The notes beneath the pieces were generated by a model, which ran no database searches, was not told the DNA's origin, and saw nothing but the letters and a program-made list of their open reading frames with translations. Shown one piece after another: positions 34,301 through 47,014 of a stretch of 64,000 nucleotides of DNA. Each line of letters starts with the position of its first letter. Within the stretch, counting starts at the first letter, position 1. A program made the translations under genes and the position numbers. The stretch spans positions 186,001 to 250,000 of the forward strand of contig OX155980.1 in assembly GCA_944548615.1 (NCBI GenBank), given 5' to 3'. The DNA is from Micropterix aruncella (taxonomy: Eukaryota; Arthropoda; Insecta; Lepidoptera; Micropterigidae).

Positions 34301-34773
34301 AGTATGCATTTATTGGAGCAACACCGGACGGAATTATCGGAGAGGATACAATTGTTGAGGTTAAGTGTCCTGTAATGGCATTTAAAAAAGGCATAGAACA
34401 GGCGATTAAAGAAAACAAAATTCAAATATACAAATATGATAAAAAAAAGGATACATACAAATTAAATCGTAACAGCAACTGGTTTTACCAAGTCCAAGGC
34501 CAACTCCATGTCTCAAATAGACAAAAATGTCTTTTTGCAATATGGGGTGGCCAAGGCCAAGACTTGAAAACAGAGTACATTGAAAGGGAGGACGATATCT
34601 GGACAGAAAAAATGGAAAAAAAATTGTCGACTTTTATATGCAAAGTATTCTCCCAGAAATATTGGACTCCAGACATATGCGTGGAATGCCGATACGCAAC
34701 TGTTTCAGTATACCAACAGCGGCACCGCTACCACTTCTATCACCAATGCGATCAACACAATCACCACCGCTAG
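31325..34773 (+). CDS. Mutator-type DDE transposase fused to YqaJ-like nuclease, three exons
   Basis: I infer exons 31,325-31,404, 31,784-31,855 and 32,373-34,773. Both introns have GTAAGT donors and pyrimidine-rich TAG acceptors, and the phases agree (850 codons). Exon 2 encodes SKKRKV, a candidate nuclear localisation signal. The transposase half shows a CDMC metal-ligand pair, then likely catalytic D227 (YADGCWS), D321/D323 (IADGDS) and E480 (TAERFNS), with ECRNH between the last two. The C-terminal half (from about 610) is YqaJ/lambda-exonuclease-like: WLELRK, GATPDG with D703, VEVKCP with E713 and K715 (a PD-(D/E)xK core), then FYQVQGQLHVS. Together they suggest a DNA-mobilising or repair-linked nuclease; the substrate is unknown. 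All catalytic positions appear intact. The last ~45 codons look frameshifted. Fusions or neighbours of these two domains are annotated in some invertebrates (from memory). Confidence 0.82.
31405..31783 (+). other. Intron 1 of the transposase-nuclease gene
   Basis: 379-bp intron from GTAAGTAAAG to CTCTTAG, phase 2. About 31,440-31,530 inside it resembles the dispersed CTAACTAGGC repeat (CCTAACTAGGCCTCGCCTGT), implying later insertion. Confidence 0.75.
31856..32372 (+). other. Intron 2 of the transposase-nuclease gene
   Basis: 517-bp intron from GTAAGTATC to TTTTTATAG, phase 2. The open frame that appears to start at 32,248 begins inside this intron; its first ~42 hydrophobic codons are intronic. 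Confidence 0.75.
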
Positions 34774-34880
34774 CACCACTAAATAATTCGCCGCATACGC
34801 CGACACAATTTAAGAACATTCAGCCAAGAGTATTAGATTATTCCGAGTTTTAAAAAAATCTCCACAAAATAAGCAATAAA
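34774..34880 (+). terminator. Likely original stop and poly(A) signal
   Basis: A second frame stays open over 34,638-34,853 and contains LPEILDSRHMRGMPIRN, a more family-like ending than the current frame. It ends at 34,851-34,853, about 22 nt before AATAAA at 34,875-34,880. Confidence 0.6.
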
Positions 34881-34884
34881 AAAA

Positions 34885-35085
34885 TATCAATAGTGCATGA
34901 TAATATGTGTATAGTGTATGATAGTGCTATGTGAATACTGTTACGTTTATTGCTATGTGCTATGTGAATAGTGCTATGTGCTATGTGAATAGTGTATGGT
35001 GCTATGTGAATAGTGATATGTGAATAGTGCATGATAGTGCTATGTGAATGTGTGAATAGTGCTACGATAGTTGTATGTGAATTTT
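34885..35085 (+). repeat. Degenerate minisatellite GTGCTATGTGAATA
   Basis: About eight imperfect tandem units of (TGC)TATGTGAATAGTG lie directly after the gene. They may be simple repeat expansion or subterminal binding sites of the element; the latter is inference. Confidence 0.75.
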
Positions 35086-35089
35086 AGGC

Positions 35090-37690
35090 GAAAAAGTGCT
35101 ACGATAGGCAATAGTTTTTGGGAAACTAAGATGAAGCAACGGCTTGTGGATTTCTATCAAACATGCCTTTTACCCGGAATAGTCGGTTAAAGAAAATCCC
35201 GTTTCATGCCCCAGAGAGATACCACATTATAAATTCTTACGAATATCTTAACCGGCGCCGCAATATGTTTTTTCGATGTTTTCTGTTTTTAACATTCTTT
35301 TTTCACATTTTTTCCATATACCTACCGACATACCACTCGGGCGGGGTGCATGGCCAAGCTGATTTCTGGACGGTGTTTTTCATCTGAGTCATCATATTTT
35401 TTTTATGTATATGCTTATGATACTTATGTAAATTAGGATATTATTAAAGATAATATTATAATTACGGTATCTCCGGTCGTTTTTTGGAGGTTTCCTATCC
35501 GGACTTAAACGCTCTCATTGATCAGTGATTTCGTGTGACTTCATATTGCTTAAAATTCTTAGTTTACGGATTTTATATATTGTTGTTTTTAAATATGCAC
35601 CACAAATTAAGTGTAAGCGTTTAAGGCAATGGATACCGTTATTTCCTCCTCAATGAGTCATATTAACGTATACAATAAAGAAAAACTGACTCTTTTGCTG
35701 TTATTTTACTGATCCTTCTACTGTCCTGTACATTGTGTTAACAGTCTTTTTCAAGTCTTTTTTGATGCCCGGGCTAGAAGATAATCTTTTGGCACTAATA
35801 GTCACCTTATGTGATATTTTTAACTCATAAAATATCCATACTAGGAAGGTGCCCCTTAAAAACCGCTGTAATTCAAGTGCGATACTAATGGAGTGACTGT
35901 CCTTTCGATGATCGTTAAACAAACAAAAAAGAGGCACGGTCTACATAATTATACCTGCTCTAGGAAATGGGTGTTACAAAACCCATATATCTACTAATAA
36001 TGTGTTAAATGCCACGGTGGCAGTATTTTTTTTATATCCGTAAAAAGAAAAATCACTTCAATTAGAAGTAGATTTAGCAATATGGTGTTGTCGTGGTATT
36101 TTGGTATAAGATTTTGTGTACTGAATATTGTTCAATATGAGAAATTGAGTTGGAAGTTACATATTACTTTTTTTCGTTGAGGCCAAGGTTACCGTCAAAA
36201 AGCGGGTTTTATTTTCAACTTTCAGATCTTTTCAGAATGTGTAATATTTTTAACAATAATATTTTTTATATTGCATTTTTTTAATAATTTATCATAATTC
36301 CATATTATCCTAACTGAGAAATCAACAAAAAAATATTTTCAATAGATAAATTTTCTATAAGCAGAATGAATGATGAGGTAGGATAGCTGTTATTTGAAAA
36401 TTTCATCTAAAATCATTTCTATTTCTGTGCAGAACAACAGATAAGATAGTACTGATATCAGTTATAATAAAGCAGAATTATCCTAACTACACAAAATGCT
36501 ATTTAAAATAAACATTTTGCATATTAAATTTCATAAAAATAAAGCTTTTAATAAACTATTCAAACTATAAAAAAATCAACTCTTAAGAATTATTCATATT
36601 AAAGATAAAAAGAAAATAGAAGAATAGAGAAGGAGAATAAAGTTTAAAAGTGCTCTCCTGACAAATTTGAATAAATCGAGTTAGGCTAGTTCTGCAATTA
36701 TGGGACGAATATATGTATGTGCGTAAGGTCCTATCTATGCATTTTATAAATGATGATGTTTCCCGAGCTCCCAGGCGCCTGTCTGCGGCCGCGCAGCGAT
36801 TGTCCGTTGGTCGCAGTAGCATTCCAAACGGACAAAAATTGTACTATTTTGTGATGTTTCTGATTATTTATTGCGGTCAGGCCGCGTCTTAACGCAGACA
36901 CGTGAGCATGAATGCAGCATGCGCTGAGGCGAATACCCAACTAAGAATATAGTCTAAGTAACGTCTGACATAACTAAAGACACCTCATTATATGCAAATA
37001 CCAATATGTACCTTTCGGCTATTTGAAAGTTAAATAATTATTGTTAATAAAAAATATGTTTAATTTTTTTTTTGTGTATGTACGAGCACATACACATATA
37101 TATATGCATTTACACATTTATACATATATGAATATTAGATACGATCTGATGTATATTATAATATGTATTTCATATTTAATGGTTATCCATTATTAGACAG
37201 CGAATTTTAAACATTAACACAATTCAATCAATTCATTTTGAATAATTAAATAAATACAGCAAGGTTTAATGAGGTGCTTTCGAAATCAGGAAACGACATC
37301 GCCACGAAACCAGCATGATTTTGATCGGCCTAAAGTATTAATGCCGATCGCCCGTTGTACAGGCACAGTATGTTTATTTAAAATGTTACCTTCGATTAAT
37401 TAAACGGTCGTTTTATTGTATATGGAAATTAATTATCGTGGTTGAGCCTCCAGCAGAGTCACTTTAGCAGATTGACAGCTGATGAGGTGAGAACTTCCCG
37501 TCCGCCATTTTGAGCTTTGGCTGAGGCGAGCGATTTCGATTTCAGTTGTGTCTATGGCTAGGTTCTAATATTCAAAAATGGATTTTGCGGACTCCGACCG
37601 GCGTTAGTCATCCGCGACGTCCACAAACATAGTTGCTGTAAGCCGACATAATTTAACCAGCTGTTGAATTGTTGTCGTGGTTTGCTAACA
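35090..37690. other. Stretch without a recognisable gene
   Basis: Mostly AT-rich. Frames at 35,163-35,387 (plus), 35,701-35,937 (minus) and 36,583-36,940 (minus) have no known motif. A GC-richer patch lies at about 36,760-36,930 and another at about 37,490-37,640. I could not identify the right end of the transposase element here. Confidence 0.4.
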
Positions 37691-37699
37691 ATATTTAGC

Positions 37700-37990
37700 A
37701 GAAGTTAACAGGCCGGTTGGTGCAAGTCACCTAAGTCAAAAATTTCGAGGTTGATATATGACTAGTACGCCTCTTGGTGGACCGATTTTAACCTCGATCA
37801 GTTCACTCTCTCTCAGTTCTCTGACCAAATGAGGCCTGCATACTAAATTTCATCTCAATCGGATTAAGCATTTGGGCGCTATCGTGGAGGAATACACACA
37901 CAAATAGTCAGTCAGACAGACAGACTTCAATATGGAAATGGTCTTAATTATCTCAGGGGGGTTGGAAATGAATATTTCCGTTTTAATCTC
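37700..37990. repeat. Dispersed insect repeat
   Basis: Contains the TTGGTGCAAGTCAC end motif also found at the 6979/8090 element, followed by ATCGGATTAAGCATTTGGGC and GGAATACACACACA with CAGACAGACAGAC. The second half matches about 53,960-54,030, so this is a family with at least two copies here. Confidence 0.6.
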
Positions 37991-38135
37991 GATTTTTTTT
38001 GCGTGTTCATAATACTTACCCTCTCCGTCAGCTGGTGGACCCGCAAAAAGAGAATGAAAGGAAAACTACTTGATAGCAGTTATACGTAAAATTTAGAAAA
38101 TAAAAACATTTAACCTAAAACACAAAAGGTATAAT

Positions 38136-38333
38136 ATTATAAATAGGATAGAAAACGAATTTACCGCGTGAAATTTGTAGGACCCGACGTTTCGGTGACG
38201 TTGCAGCCGCCGTTGTCTAGGGTAGAACGTCACCGGCTGCACGTCACCGAACGCGACGGCGGCTGCAACGTCACCGAAACGTCGGGTCCTACAAATTTCA
38301 CGCGGTAAATTCGTTTTCTATCCTATTTATAAT
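38136..38333. repeat. 78-bp-arm perfect palindrome
   Basis: 38,136-38,213 is the exact reverse complement of 38,256-38,333, with a 42-nt loop that itself contains ACGTCACCG repeats. A single, diverged arm is present at about 3775-3860 and part of the outer flank at about 62,570-62,625, so the palindrome arose from a dispersed repeat. Confidence 0.9.
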
Positions 38334-38984
38334 GTCAAACAACCGCGATAGTCTTCGATTTTATATAGGTATAATATTGTTATTAACACGCAATAAAATT
38401 TACTTAACTTAATCCTAATAATAATTCATATAAGCATAATATCAAATACAGTTCATTAAGTAAAACCATGTAAAAGAATAATAGGTTCACATGTAGAATA
38501 ATAACTGATTATTGTAAACTTATCAGATTCGAATACAAATATAAATATTGTAACATGAACGTACAATATTATTTTAAAAAGAAAATAGTTTAAAAATGGG
38601 ACATATTTTACGACTTATACGGACTAAAATCCTTTTACACGTTTTCGGATGACTCTTTATCCTGACCATTATTATTATAGCTTATTAGATTGATACACAC
38701 TCAACGCAGCACTACGATGTGGCAGCTAGGATATTGCTACGAAACGCAACGTGCAGATATAAACATTTATTAATCCTCTCTTATATTCAATATGGCGGCG
38801 TGAGTTTTATATCAGTATGGTTGCGAACTATAGATGGCGCTCTAAACGCGCCTAAATGATATTCTATCTCGTAATAAAATAATAATATTAAAACAAATGA
38901 ATTTTAAATCACAGCTCTTATTATTTTTATTATTATACACATCAATATGCCTATTTTTAACTCGGTATGAAGGTATGAATAAGT

Positions 38985-39120
38985 AATACATAAGCACTTA
39001 AAGTTTCTGATATACTACCTATTAGAATATCAGTATATTAGTATATCGGATAGTAGGTAATACAATGATATACTACCTATTAGTATATCGGAATATATTA
39101 CTATTATAGATAATAGTAAT
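38985..39120. repeat. Short tandem/inverted repeat cluster
   Basis: GATATACTACCTATTAG occurs twice (about 39,008 and 39,069), with an inverted counterpart GATAGTAGGTAATAC between. It is a local foldback duplication in AT-rich DNA. Confidence 0.55.
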
Positions 39121-39149
39121 ATGGAGAGATAGACCTCTCCGTATTATTT

Positions 39150-39352
39150 AATGTATGCTAAACAGCAGCAGAGCACCTCGCAGAAACTGCAATTAATGCA
39201 GACATTCAACAGCATCATACCCGCGGTAGCTTCTTTTATGCGTACCCCGAATACGACTGGCAAAAGTACAGAAAAGCTACTTGTACCTTAGCATTAAATT
39301 CTATAATCTACCCCTTACAAAATTTAAACAGCTGGAGGACATAAAATTAAAA
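39150..39352 (+). pseudogene. LINE C-terminal fragment (same family as 42.0 kb)
   Basis: Pieces such as LAKVQKSYLYLS-like coding and the CATACCCGCGGTAGC region align in order with 42,128-42,300. Stops and frame changes interrupt it. Its 3' end is cut by the left fragment of the ~700-bp inverted-repeat element. Confidence 0.65.
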
Positions 39353-39440
39353 AAAATCGGTTGTCTGTAAAGTCGGTTTACTGACGATAGTTGAACGTGA
39401 CAACGTCATAAGAAAATACTGATGGAATGGTTGCATTTTG
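39353..39440 (+). mobile_element. Left fragment of the ~700-bp inverted-repeat element
   Basis: AAATCGGTTGTCTGTAAAGT through ACGTGACAACGTC and AATACTGATGGAATGG matches the left end of the copies at 5349 and 63,189. Confidence 0.8.
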
Positions 39441-39556
39441 ATAAATGGAATGGTTGAATTATTGGTTTACGAAATATTGTTTTTATTTCACAAACCTATA
39501 CTAAAATGTATTATTTTAAGTTTAGGTAAATTTAAAAATTGAAGTTACCAAAAATT

Positions 39557-39750
39557 TCAAATTATAAATAAAATACAAACGGAGCTGCCATGGAATTCAC
39601 CGACCAAAAGTCGGGCCCATCATATATAATTATTACACTTCTGGGAGGTAAAGGGTGGATTCCGGACTTACGACCGGCGGTGGCAGGTTTAGGACAGCTG
39701 TCTTGCCACATGTGAGCGTACACCTTACCATCCATTCACTCCCCCATATT
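39557..39750 (-). mobile_element. Endonuclease-LINE 3' UTR, short copy
   Basis: It matches 27,620-27,782 nearly base for base, through CACTCCCCC; the coding part is absent. This is a typical severely 5'-truncated LINE insertion. Confidence 0.8.
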
Positions 39751-40480
39751 TATTTTTATTTCCCGTAACTCAAATGTAAATTTCCAAATTTATAAAATGA
39801 TCTACAAACATTAGTTACCTTCATATTATTAAAAATTCTGTCCCAAATTAGACCGGCATATCGATAGTGTATATTATTAATAGCCATTGGTCGCTTGAAG
39901 CTAGACATATAATTACATATAATTAAGTTATTTTCTGGCTCAATATAGGGTTATACTACTTAGACAGGAGCAGTATTGATGTCGGATCGGTACCGATTTA
40001 AAATTTTTGGTCAGAAATCCGTTTTATTTATCGATAAGAAGACCATCTTGCGATATTAATCTTAATTAAAACAAATCATATTTTATTTTTCTAAAAAGAT
40101 CATACTATATTTTACATCCAGGTGTAGAAAATGCAAACCAAAATAGGAGTAACAAAACAAAATATATAAAGCCCCCAAATATAATATTACTAATACAATT
40201 ATTATTAATACATAGAACAAAATGAAAAATCTAAAATAAAACAATGAAAGTGTTCTTATAAATAACAGAATAGGAATTGCTCTATCCTATATAATAATTT
40301 TAAAAAATAGTCAACAAAATTGCCAATTGTAACATTATTTATTAAATAAATATAAAATTGTGGCATACCACAACAATCAGCCTGGCAAACCTGCAAGAAA
40401 GCTAACGAAACTAACAGGAGAGGGCCAGAATAAATACTTCACAGCCGTATACAACGGTACTCATCGATGCAAAACTATCG
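39751..40480. other. AT-rich spacer
   Basis: No gene or repeat recognised, apart from the approach to the GC-rich repeats. Confidence 0.35.
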
Positions 40481-40489
40481 CCATAATAG

Positions 40490-41130
40490 TACTTCGCCGT
40501 CCACCATGTCAAGACATCGGGCGAACCCGTCACCTCAGAGAGTTTGAACGACACAAAGTCATTTTCTCTCCCATGGCGTGAACATAAAACTTGGCGGATA
40601 AAGACACTGATATGGACAAATACACTGTCTAGCTACAACGACGAGCCCGTGAGAGCCTAACGTGTTCCCGCGTCGCACTAGGAAGGGCAACCTCGCGACC
40701 TTACACCAGATTTGGACGGATTTCTCCCTCAGACCGGTAACCGCTTCAGACCGGTAACCAGACAGGAGTGTCTGGTTACCGGTCTGAAGCCGAAAGCGCG
40801 ACCTCTACCTGATGTTATCGGTAATTTAGTTCAGATTTACCGCGGACTGTGGGGTCCTTTACCACGGGATTGGATGGCCAACGAGTAATGTCTAGAGTAG
40901 CTGACATCAAGTAAGCAACCACCCCTTGTTAGGAATATTATAAGATACTTTTTTGACCCCTCTCCCCCGGTTATTCGCCGGAGTGCACAGTCGATTGACT
41001 GACGCCGTATGATGCGCAAACCGCCCAGCTGGAGGACACACCCCATATAAACTGATCCACCTACCGTAACAAGGGAAACAGAGGCCTTTCCAGCTTGCGG
41101 CTCGTAGAGGGCCAACTGCACAGGAACTAT
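40490..41130 (+). repeat. GC-rich ~650-bp repeat, unit A
   Basis: It shares landmarks with units at 41.1, 45.4, 56.3 and 56.7 kb: GGGCGAACCCGTCACC, GGATTGGATGGCCAA, and the CGCCGGAGTGCACAGTCGAT / TCGGAGAGCACAATCGATTG block. Open frames through it on both strands are composition artefacts. Confidence 0.65.
40743..40790. repeat. Perfect 22-bp hairpin, 4-nt loop
   Basis: The arms are 40,743-40,764 and 40,769-40,790 with loop GGAG. CAGACCGGTAACC is also duplicated directly just upstream (about 40,730). Confidence 0.9.
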
Positions 41131-41139
41131 TAGCTGCCT

Positions 41140-41878
41140 TCGTCATCCACCAACTGGAGCTGTTTAAAAGAGTTTTAACGATATTAAATCGTTCTGTCTC
41201 CCGCGAGGTAAGCGTAGAATACTTGGGACGAAAACAGTCCACTGTCTAGTTACGCCACTCGCCCACTAGAAGCCAAAGCCTGACCACGAGATAGCCAGCT
41301 TAATCAACCAGCAGACTGATATATGCGCCCTTACTTCCAGCTGCAACCAAATTACTCCGGTCTCCCGACTGGTTATAGGTTCGCGGTCGCTTGCGTAGTT
41401 TAAGTTTAAATTTAGTTTAAACTACTATCCCCTCCCTTACGTAGCGTTGATACGGTGTCTATCAAATCTATCACGGACCACCGCATCCTTTGCCCGGCTG
41501 TTCATCCGGTGTCGGGTAGCCGATTGGTCGTTTCAAAAGCAGTTGCCGTAAGTTAACAACTAGCCCGCTCTATAGGAAACAATAATGTTTTCAGTCTCCC
41601 CCGGCTGACAGTCGGAATGCACAATCGATTGGCTGACGCCGCACGGTGCGCAAATCGTCCAGGAGCGCCCGAAGGTTGATATCAAGAGGAACTGGCCCGC
41701 AGGCTGGAGTCCTATCCAGGCTGGCACTTCTGCGTGGAGGCTGCCGGATAGATCTTAGTGGCCGAACTGCAACAGGGTCCATTAGCTCCGCCCAATCTCT
41801 GACTAGGCTGGCTCTGCTAGAAACCAATCGAGGAAGAGATGAAGACCAACGGAGAGAATAACCGAAGAAGACTCGTGC
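41140..41878 (+). repeat. GC-rich ~650-bp repeat, unit B
   Basis: Tandem to unit A. Landmarks are ACGATATTAAATCGTTCTGT, GAGATAGCCAG, ATCACGGACCACCG and CACAATCGATTGGCTGACGC. It ends in an A-rich ATAAAAAAAATAAATAAATG tail, suggesting a retroposed end. Confidence 0.65.
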
Positions 41879-41879
41879 A

Positions 41880-42877
41880 TAAAAAAAATAAATAAATGAG
41901 AAGTCCTTGTGGCTTTGCGGCAGCCAAATCAGTGTATTTTGCGTATTCTGCTCATTAATGACTTATAAACTACTATTTTGGGGAAATGCCGTAAACAGTA
42001 AAAGAATCTTCCTATTGCAAAAAAAGAGCCCTGCCCAGCATGTATCAGGTAACGCCCAGGACCTCATGCAGAGCATACTTCAGTAAGGCAAAGATAATGA
42101 CCATGTATTCGGCGTTCATATACCAGTGCTTAATGTATGCCAGACAGCATCTAACAGAAACCGCAACTAGAGCGGACATTCACTCTCACTATACACGCGG
42201 TAATTCCCTTTTATGCGTGCCCCGATCAAGACTGGCAAAAGTACAGAAGAGCTACTTATACCTTAGCATTAATTCTACAATTTACTCCCTACCACTATCA
42301 AACAACTGGACAAACAATTTAACAAAAACATTAAGGGGATGCTGATAGGCCACCCTTTCTATAATCTGACGGAATTCGAGGGCCATGACTTTACAAATAT
42401 TGTACCAATTTGAATGAAAATTATAATATATGTACTTTTAGTATTTAAATGTAAGATTTAGCTTTAGTTTGATTATTTAACAATTTACTTACTACTTTGG
42501 ATGTTACTATGTACAGTTTTTAGTACGTATATATTCGATTTATTGACTATTTCAATTGTTAGGCTTTTGCTTTGATTATTCAACTTTTTAACTGACTATT
42601 TTAATTATTGTGTGTTTAGTAGGTAGGTATTAGAATTATTGACTATTTTTTTAAATAGGCCTTTAATTTGTTTTGTAATACGATTCTACGACGAATAACT
42701 TTTAGTGGGTTCCAAATTTTCTTAGATACTATGTATATATTTAAAAAAAATAATATATGTATGTTAAGTAAAGATTAAAGTAGTAATTAGATTGACTACT
42801 TAAAACACAATTATTTTGACACGTCCAAGAGCGGTTTTTAGCCGCCAATTGGACACGACGTAAATGTAATGTAATAA
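41880..42877 (+). pseudogene. LINE 3' half with hairpin 3' end
   Basis: The coding remnant (about 41,940-42,345) includes LLQKK-type coding near 42,000, then in frame from 42,040 YQVTPRTSCRAYFSKAKIMT and RLAKVQKSYLYLSINSTIYS, the post-RT region of a CR1/jockey-group protein. A frame change upstream of 42,040 breaks it. The 3' UTR ends with a hairpin (GTCCAA...GCGG...CCGC...TTGGAC, 42,823-42,854) followed by (TGTAA)-type repeats, a typical LINE terminus recognised by its own RT. The RT catalytic core is absent. Confidence 0.7.
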
Positions 42878-44302
<1,425 letters not shown>

Positions 44303-44304
<2 letters not shown>

Positions 44305-45395
44305 AACCCATTAGGGATAAATAATACAAACAAAATTAAAAAGCTACAGCCGCGATTAAAACACCGGCACAGCGCGGAGGGTAGCATGTACATCTCAGGG
44401 ACGACAAGGCACTAGCACCCAGAGGATTTTATTTATATTTTATTATTTTTTCAAGAGAGTAATTCTCCCAAATTTTGGGTTAAGGACTCGATCTTCCTCG
44501 GAGATATGTCCATCAATACTTGAATCTAATTTTTACTCCTACCCTCCTCTCGGATCGAATCCCCCAAAACTCTAAATGGCAGGTATTTACACTATTCAGG
44601 GGTGAGATAAATGAAAAAATCGAGTAACTGGTGGTTTCGGCTGTGCCTCGACGAGGAAGCCAGTTAATTAAACTTTCATATGTGATCCTCTGTAACGGTT
44701 TGAGTTTATCCTGGAAGAAAATATTGTACATACAAAATATTTATTATTTTATGGTAAGAATTTCGACACCATTTTCCAGTATAATGGCGAAGTATAATGT
44801 CGAGTACGACTTATTGAATAGCTATGCAATTTCGAAATTCCTTTTAATCTGTTGAATCTGTTGATCTTATATTGTCAGAAAATTAATAAATTATTTGTTT
44901 GTTTGCTTCGATCGGAACCTTAAAAGGCGGCTATTTTCATATGTTTCTGTATAGTTAACTTTTAAACATTTTAACTTAGTATAAGTCGTAATTAAATTAT
45001 CATGGATAATATAAATGATTGTGTCTCGCACGTTGAGTCAAGAGCGCTGCCCTCCAGAGTACAATTTTATATCAAATGTTGCCTTCGGCACCATTTCTTG
45101 GCCTTTCAAGAAAATGTTAAGGTAAATATCACTTTCTAACCTTTCCACTAGAGAGTTATAGTATGATACTCGTAGTCCATTGTTTCTCGTGGCTAAACTA
45201 TAATAATATTACGGAAGTGACATTAAGATGATGCCATCCATCTATATACTGGAAGTAGCGCTATACGTTCGCAGAAATCTCACCGAATTAAAAATGAATG
45301 GTTTGCATCACCACTATCCAATAGGATCCCGAAGTAAGCTAGATTCGATGAGTTGTTGGAGAGGTAATTCCAGTTGGACAGGCAACTAGGGTTGT
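44303..45395. other. Stretch without a recognisable gene
   Basis: Short frames on both strands (44,513-44,731 minus; 44,631-44,855 plus) have no known motif. Confidence 0.35.
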
Positions 45396-45399
45396 TGCT

Positions 45400-46065
45400 A
45401 CAGCGGGCGAGCCTGTCACCTCAGGAAATTTTAACGATTAACGGTTCTATCTCCCTGGAGTGAGCGCAGAAGACTTGGACAAAACATTCCACCGTCTTGC
45501 TCCGCCACAAACCCGTAAGAGGCCAACGCCTTAACCGCGAGATAGCCAGGAATGTTGCCCGGCAGGCTTACACTCAAGTCCTTACTTCCAATTGTGACCA
45601 GATTACTCCAGTCTCTCGATTGGTTACGAGTTCGAGGTCGCTAGCGCGGTCCTCTCCCTTACGAAGTGGTGAAACGGTGTATACCGAATCTATCGCGGAC
45701 CACAGCGTCCTTTGCCCGGCTGTTCACCCAGGATCGGATAGCCGATGGTCGTTTCAAGAGCAGTCGCCGTAAGGTCCTCAACCAGCCCCGCTCTATAGGA
45801 AAGAGTATAATACTGCTTCCAGACTCCCCCGACTGTTAGTCAGAGTGCACAATCGATTGGCTTACGCCGCACGGTCCGCAGACCGTCCAGTAGCGCCAGA
45901 AGGTTGATTCCTAGGGGAAACTAGCCCTAAGGCCAGAGTCCTGCCCGGGCTCGCAATGCGTGGAGGCCGCAGGATGGGTGTTGACCCGTGAGTGTGACCA
46001 GCCCTGGACAGAATGGGTCTTCGTGGCCAACTCAACGAGGGCCCATTAAGTCCCACCTTTTTGAT
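45400..46065 (+). repeat. GC-rich ~650-bp repeat, unit C
   Basis: Near-complete unit: GGGCGAGCCTGTCACCTCAG, GAGATAGCCAGGAATGTTGC, ATCTATCGCGGACCAC, CACAATCGATTGGCTTACGC, then GGGTGTTGACCCGTGAGTG. This one appears to be the least disturbed copy and is a good reference for the family. Confidence 0.7.
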
Positions 46066-46194
46066 AATCGAGAAGGCTTCGTATTGGATTCTGTAGGTCG
46101 ATTCAGCAGTGTAAATTTCCTGTATCTAAGCAGTGTAAATTTCCTGAAATTTGCGGATACATACACCCCCGATTAGAAGTATTTGCTACTTACC

Positions 46195-46515
46195 TGGAAA
46201 GATGGCCATTACCTCTAGAATTAAATGTTTTATGGGAATCAAATATCCTAAAACACCACGAGTGAAAGTTAGATAAATACCATGATAAATGCGGATCGAT
46301 TCGCGGATCATAAATTCACTAGGAACGGCTTCACTTAGAAACCTTCACGAGGTGGAATTTGGCGCTTGTCGCCAGCCAGCCAGATGTCTGTCACCTCTTT
46401 AAATATCTTATTCTCCCCAAGAAAATAATCAATTTATTCCTAGAAAAAATATCTAAAACTGCCATTTACGCATCTCAAATTCTTTGGCTTTGGAAGGGGA
46501 GTGAATGGGTTATAA
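46195..46515 (+). pseudogene. Decayed endonuclease-LINE C-terminus
   Basis: This plus-strand remnant of the same protein as 27,783-28,559 shows LHEVEFGACRQP (compare LHAVEVGARGLP), then in another frame KKIINLFLEKISKTAIYASQ and ILWLWKGSEW. Stops and frameshifts are present. The 3' UTR copy at 47.0 kb may be its displaced tail. Confidence 0.75.
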
Positions 46516-47014
46516 TATAATACAATTCAGTTCTGCTCAGGTAGGTAGGCTTACTTAGATGCATTTCCTACACTTAGATGCGTCATTGTGGCTAACGTTT
46601 TGAGTAATGTAATTAATAGAGGAGTAATAACTATCGTGATAGTTGTGACTATATAAATTCATTTTAGTAATTTATAATTGGTTTGAATATCACTGATAAA
46701 TAGAAAATAATATAATAATGAAAATTGATATGAAATAAAAAGCACAATACTGTAGCCATAGTTATCAAGCCAAGAATATGGTAGACATGAAAATAGATAA
46801 TCGTATACTAAAAACATCAAAAATTAAATTAATGGTCAAATCTAGAAATATAGCCGTCGTCGATAAAAATAAAAATTACGCTTTTTGGAAAAGTTAATTA
46901 TCAGGATTTTTCCATTATTTTACATTTGGGATTCTATTGGAATATGAATTCAGCATTATCAAAATCTCAAGTCGTTTACTGAATTCTTGACAAAGCCATT
47001 AAATAAGATTTTTT
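46516..47014. other. AT-rich spacer
   Basis: No gene or recognised repeat; it separates the coding remnant from the LINE 3'-UTR copy. Confidence 0.35.

Noticed and set aside
34885..35085. Regulatory small-RNA array or CRISPR
   Set aside because: Imperfect, contiguous tandem units without spacers; a simple minisatellite fits better.
45497..45772. 91-residue frame, and similar frames at 56.2-57.3 kb and 40.8-41.9 kb
   Set aside because: They follow copies of a GC-rich repeat in different frames and strands without a conserved protein between units.
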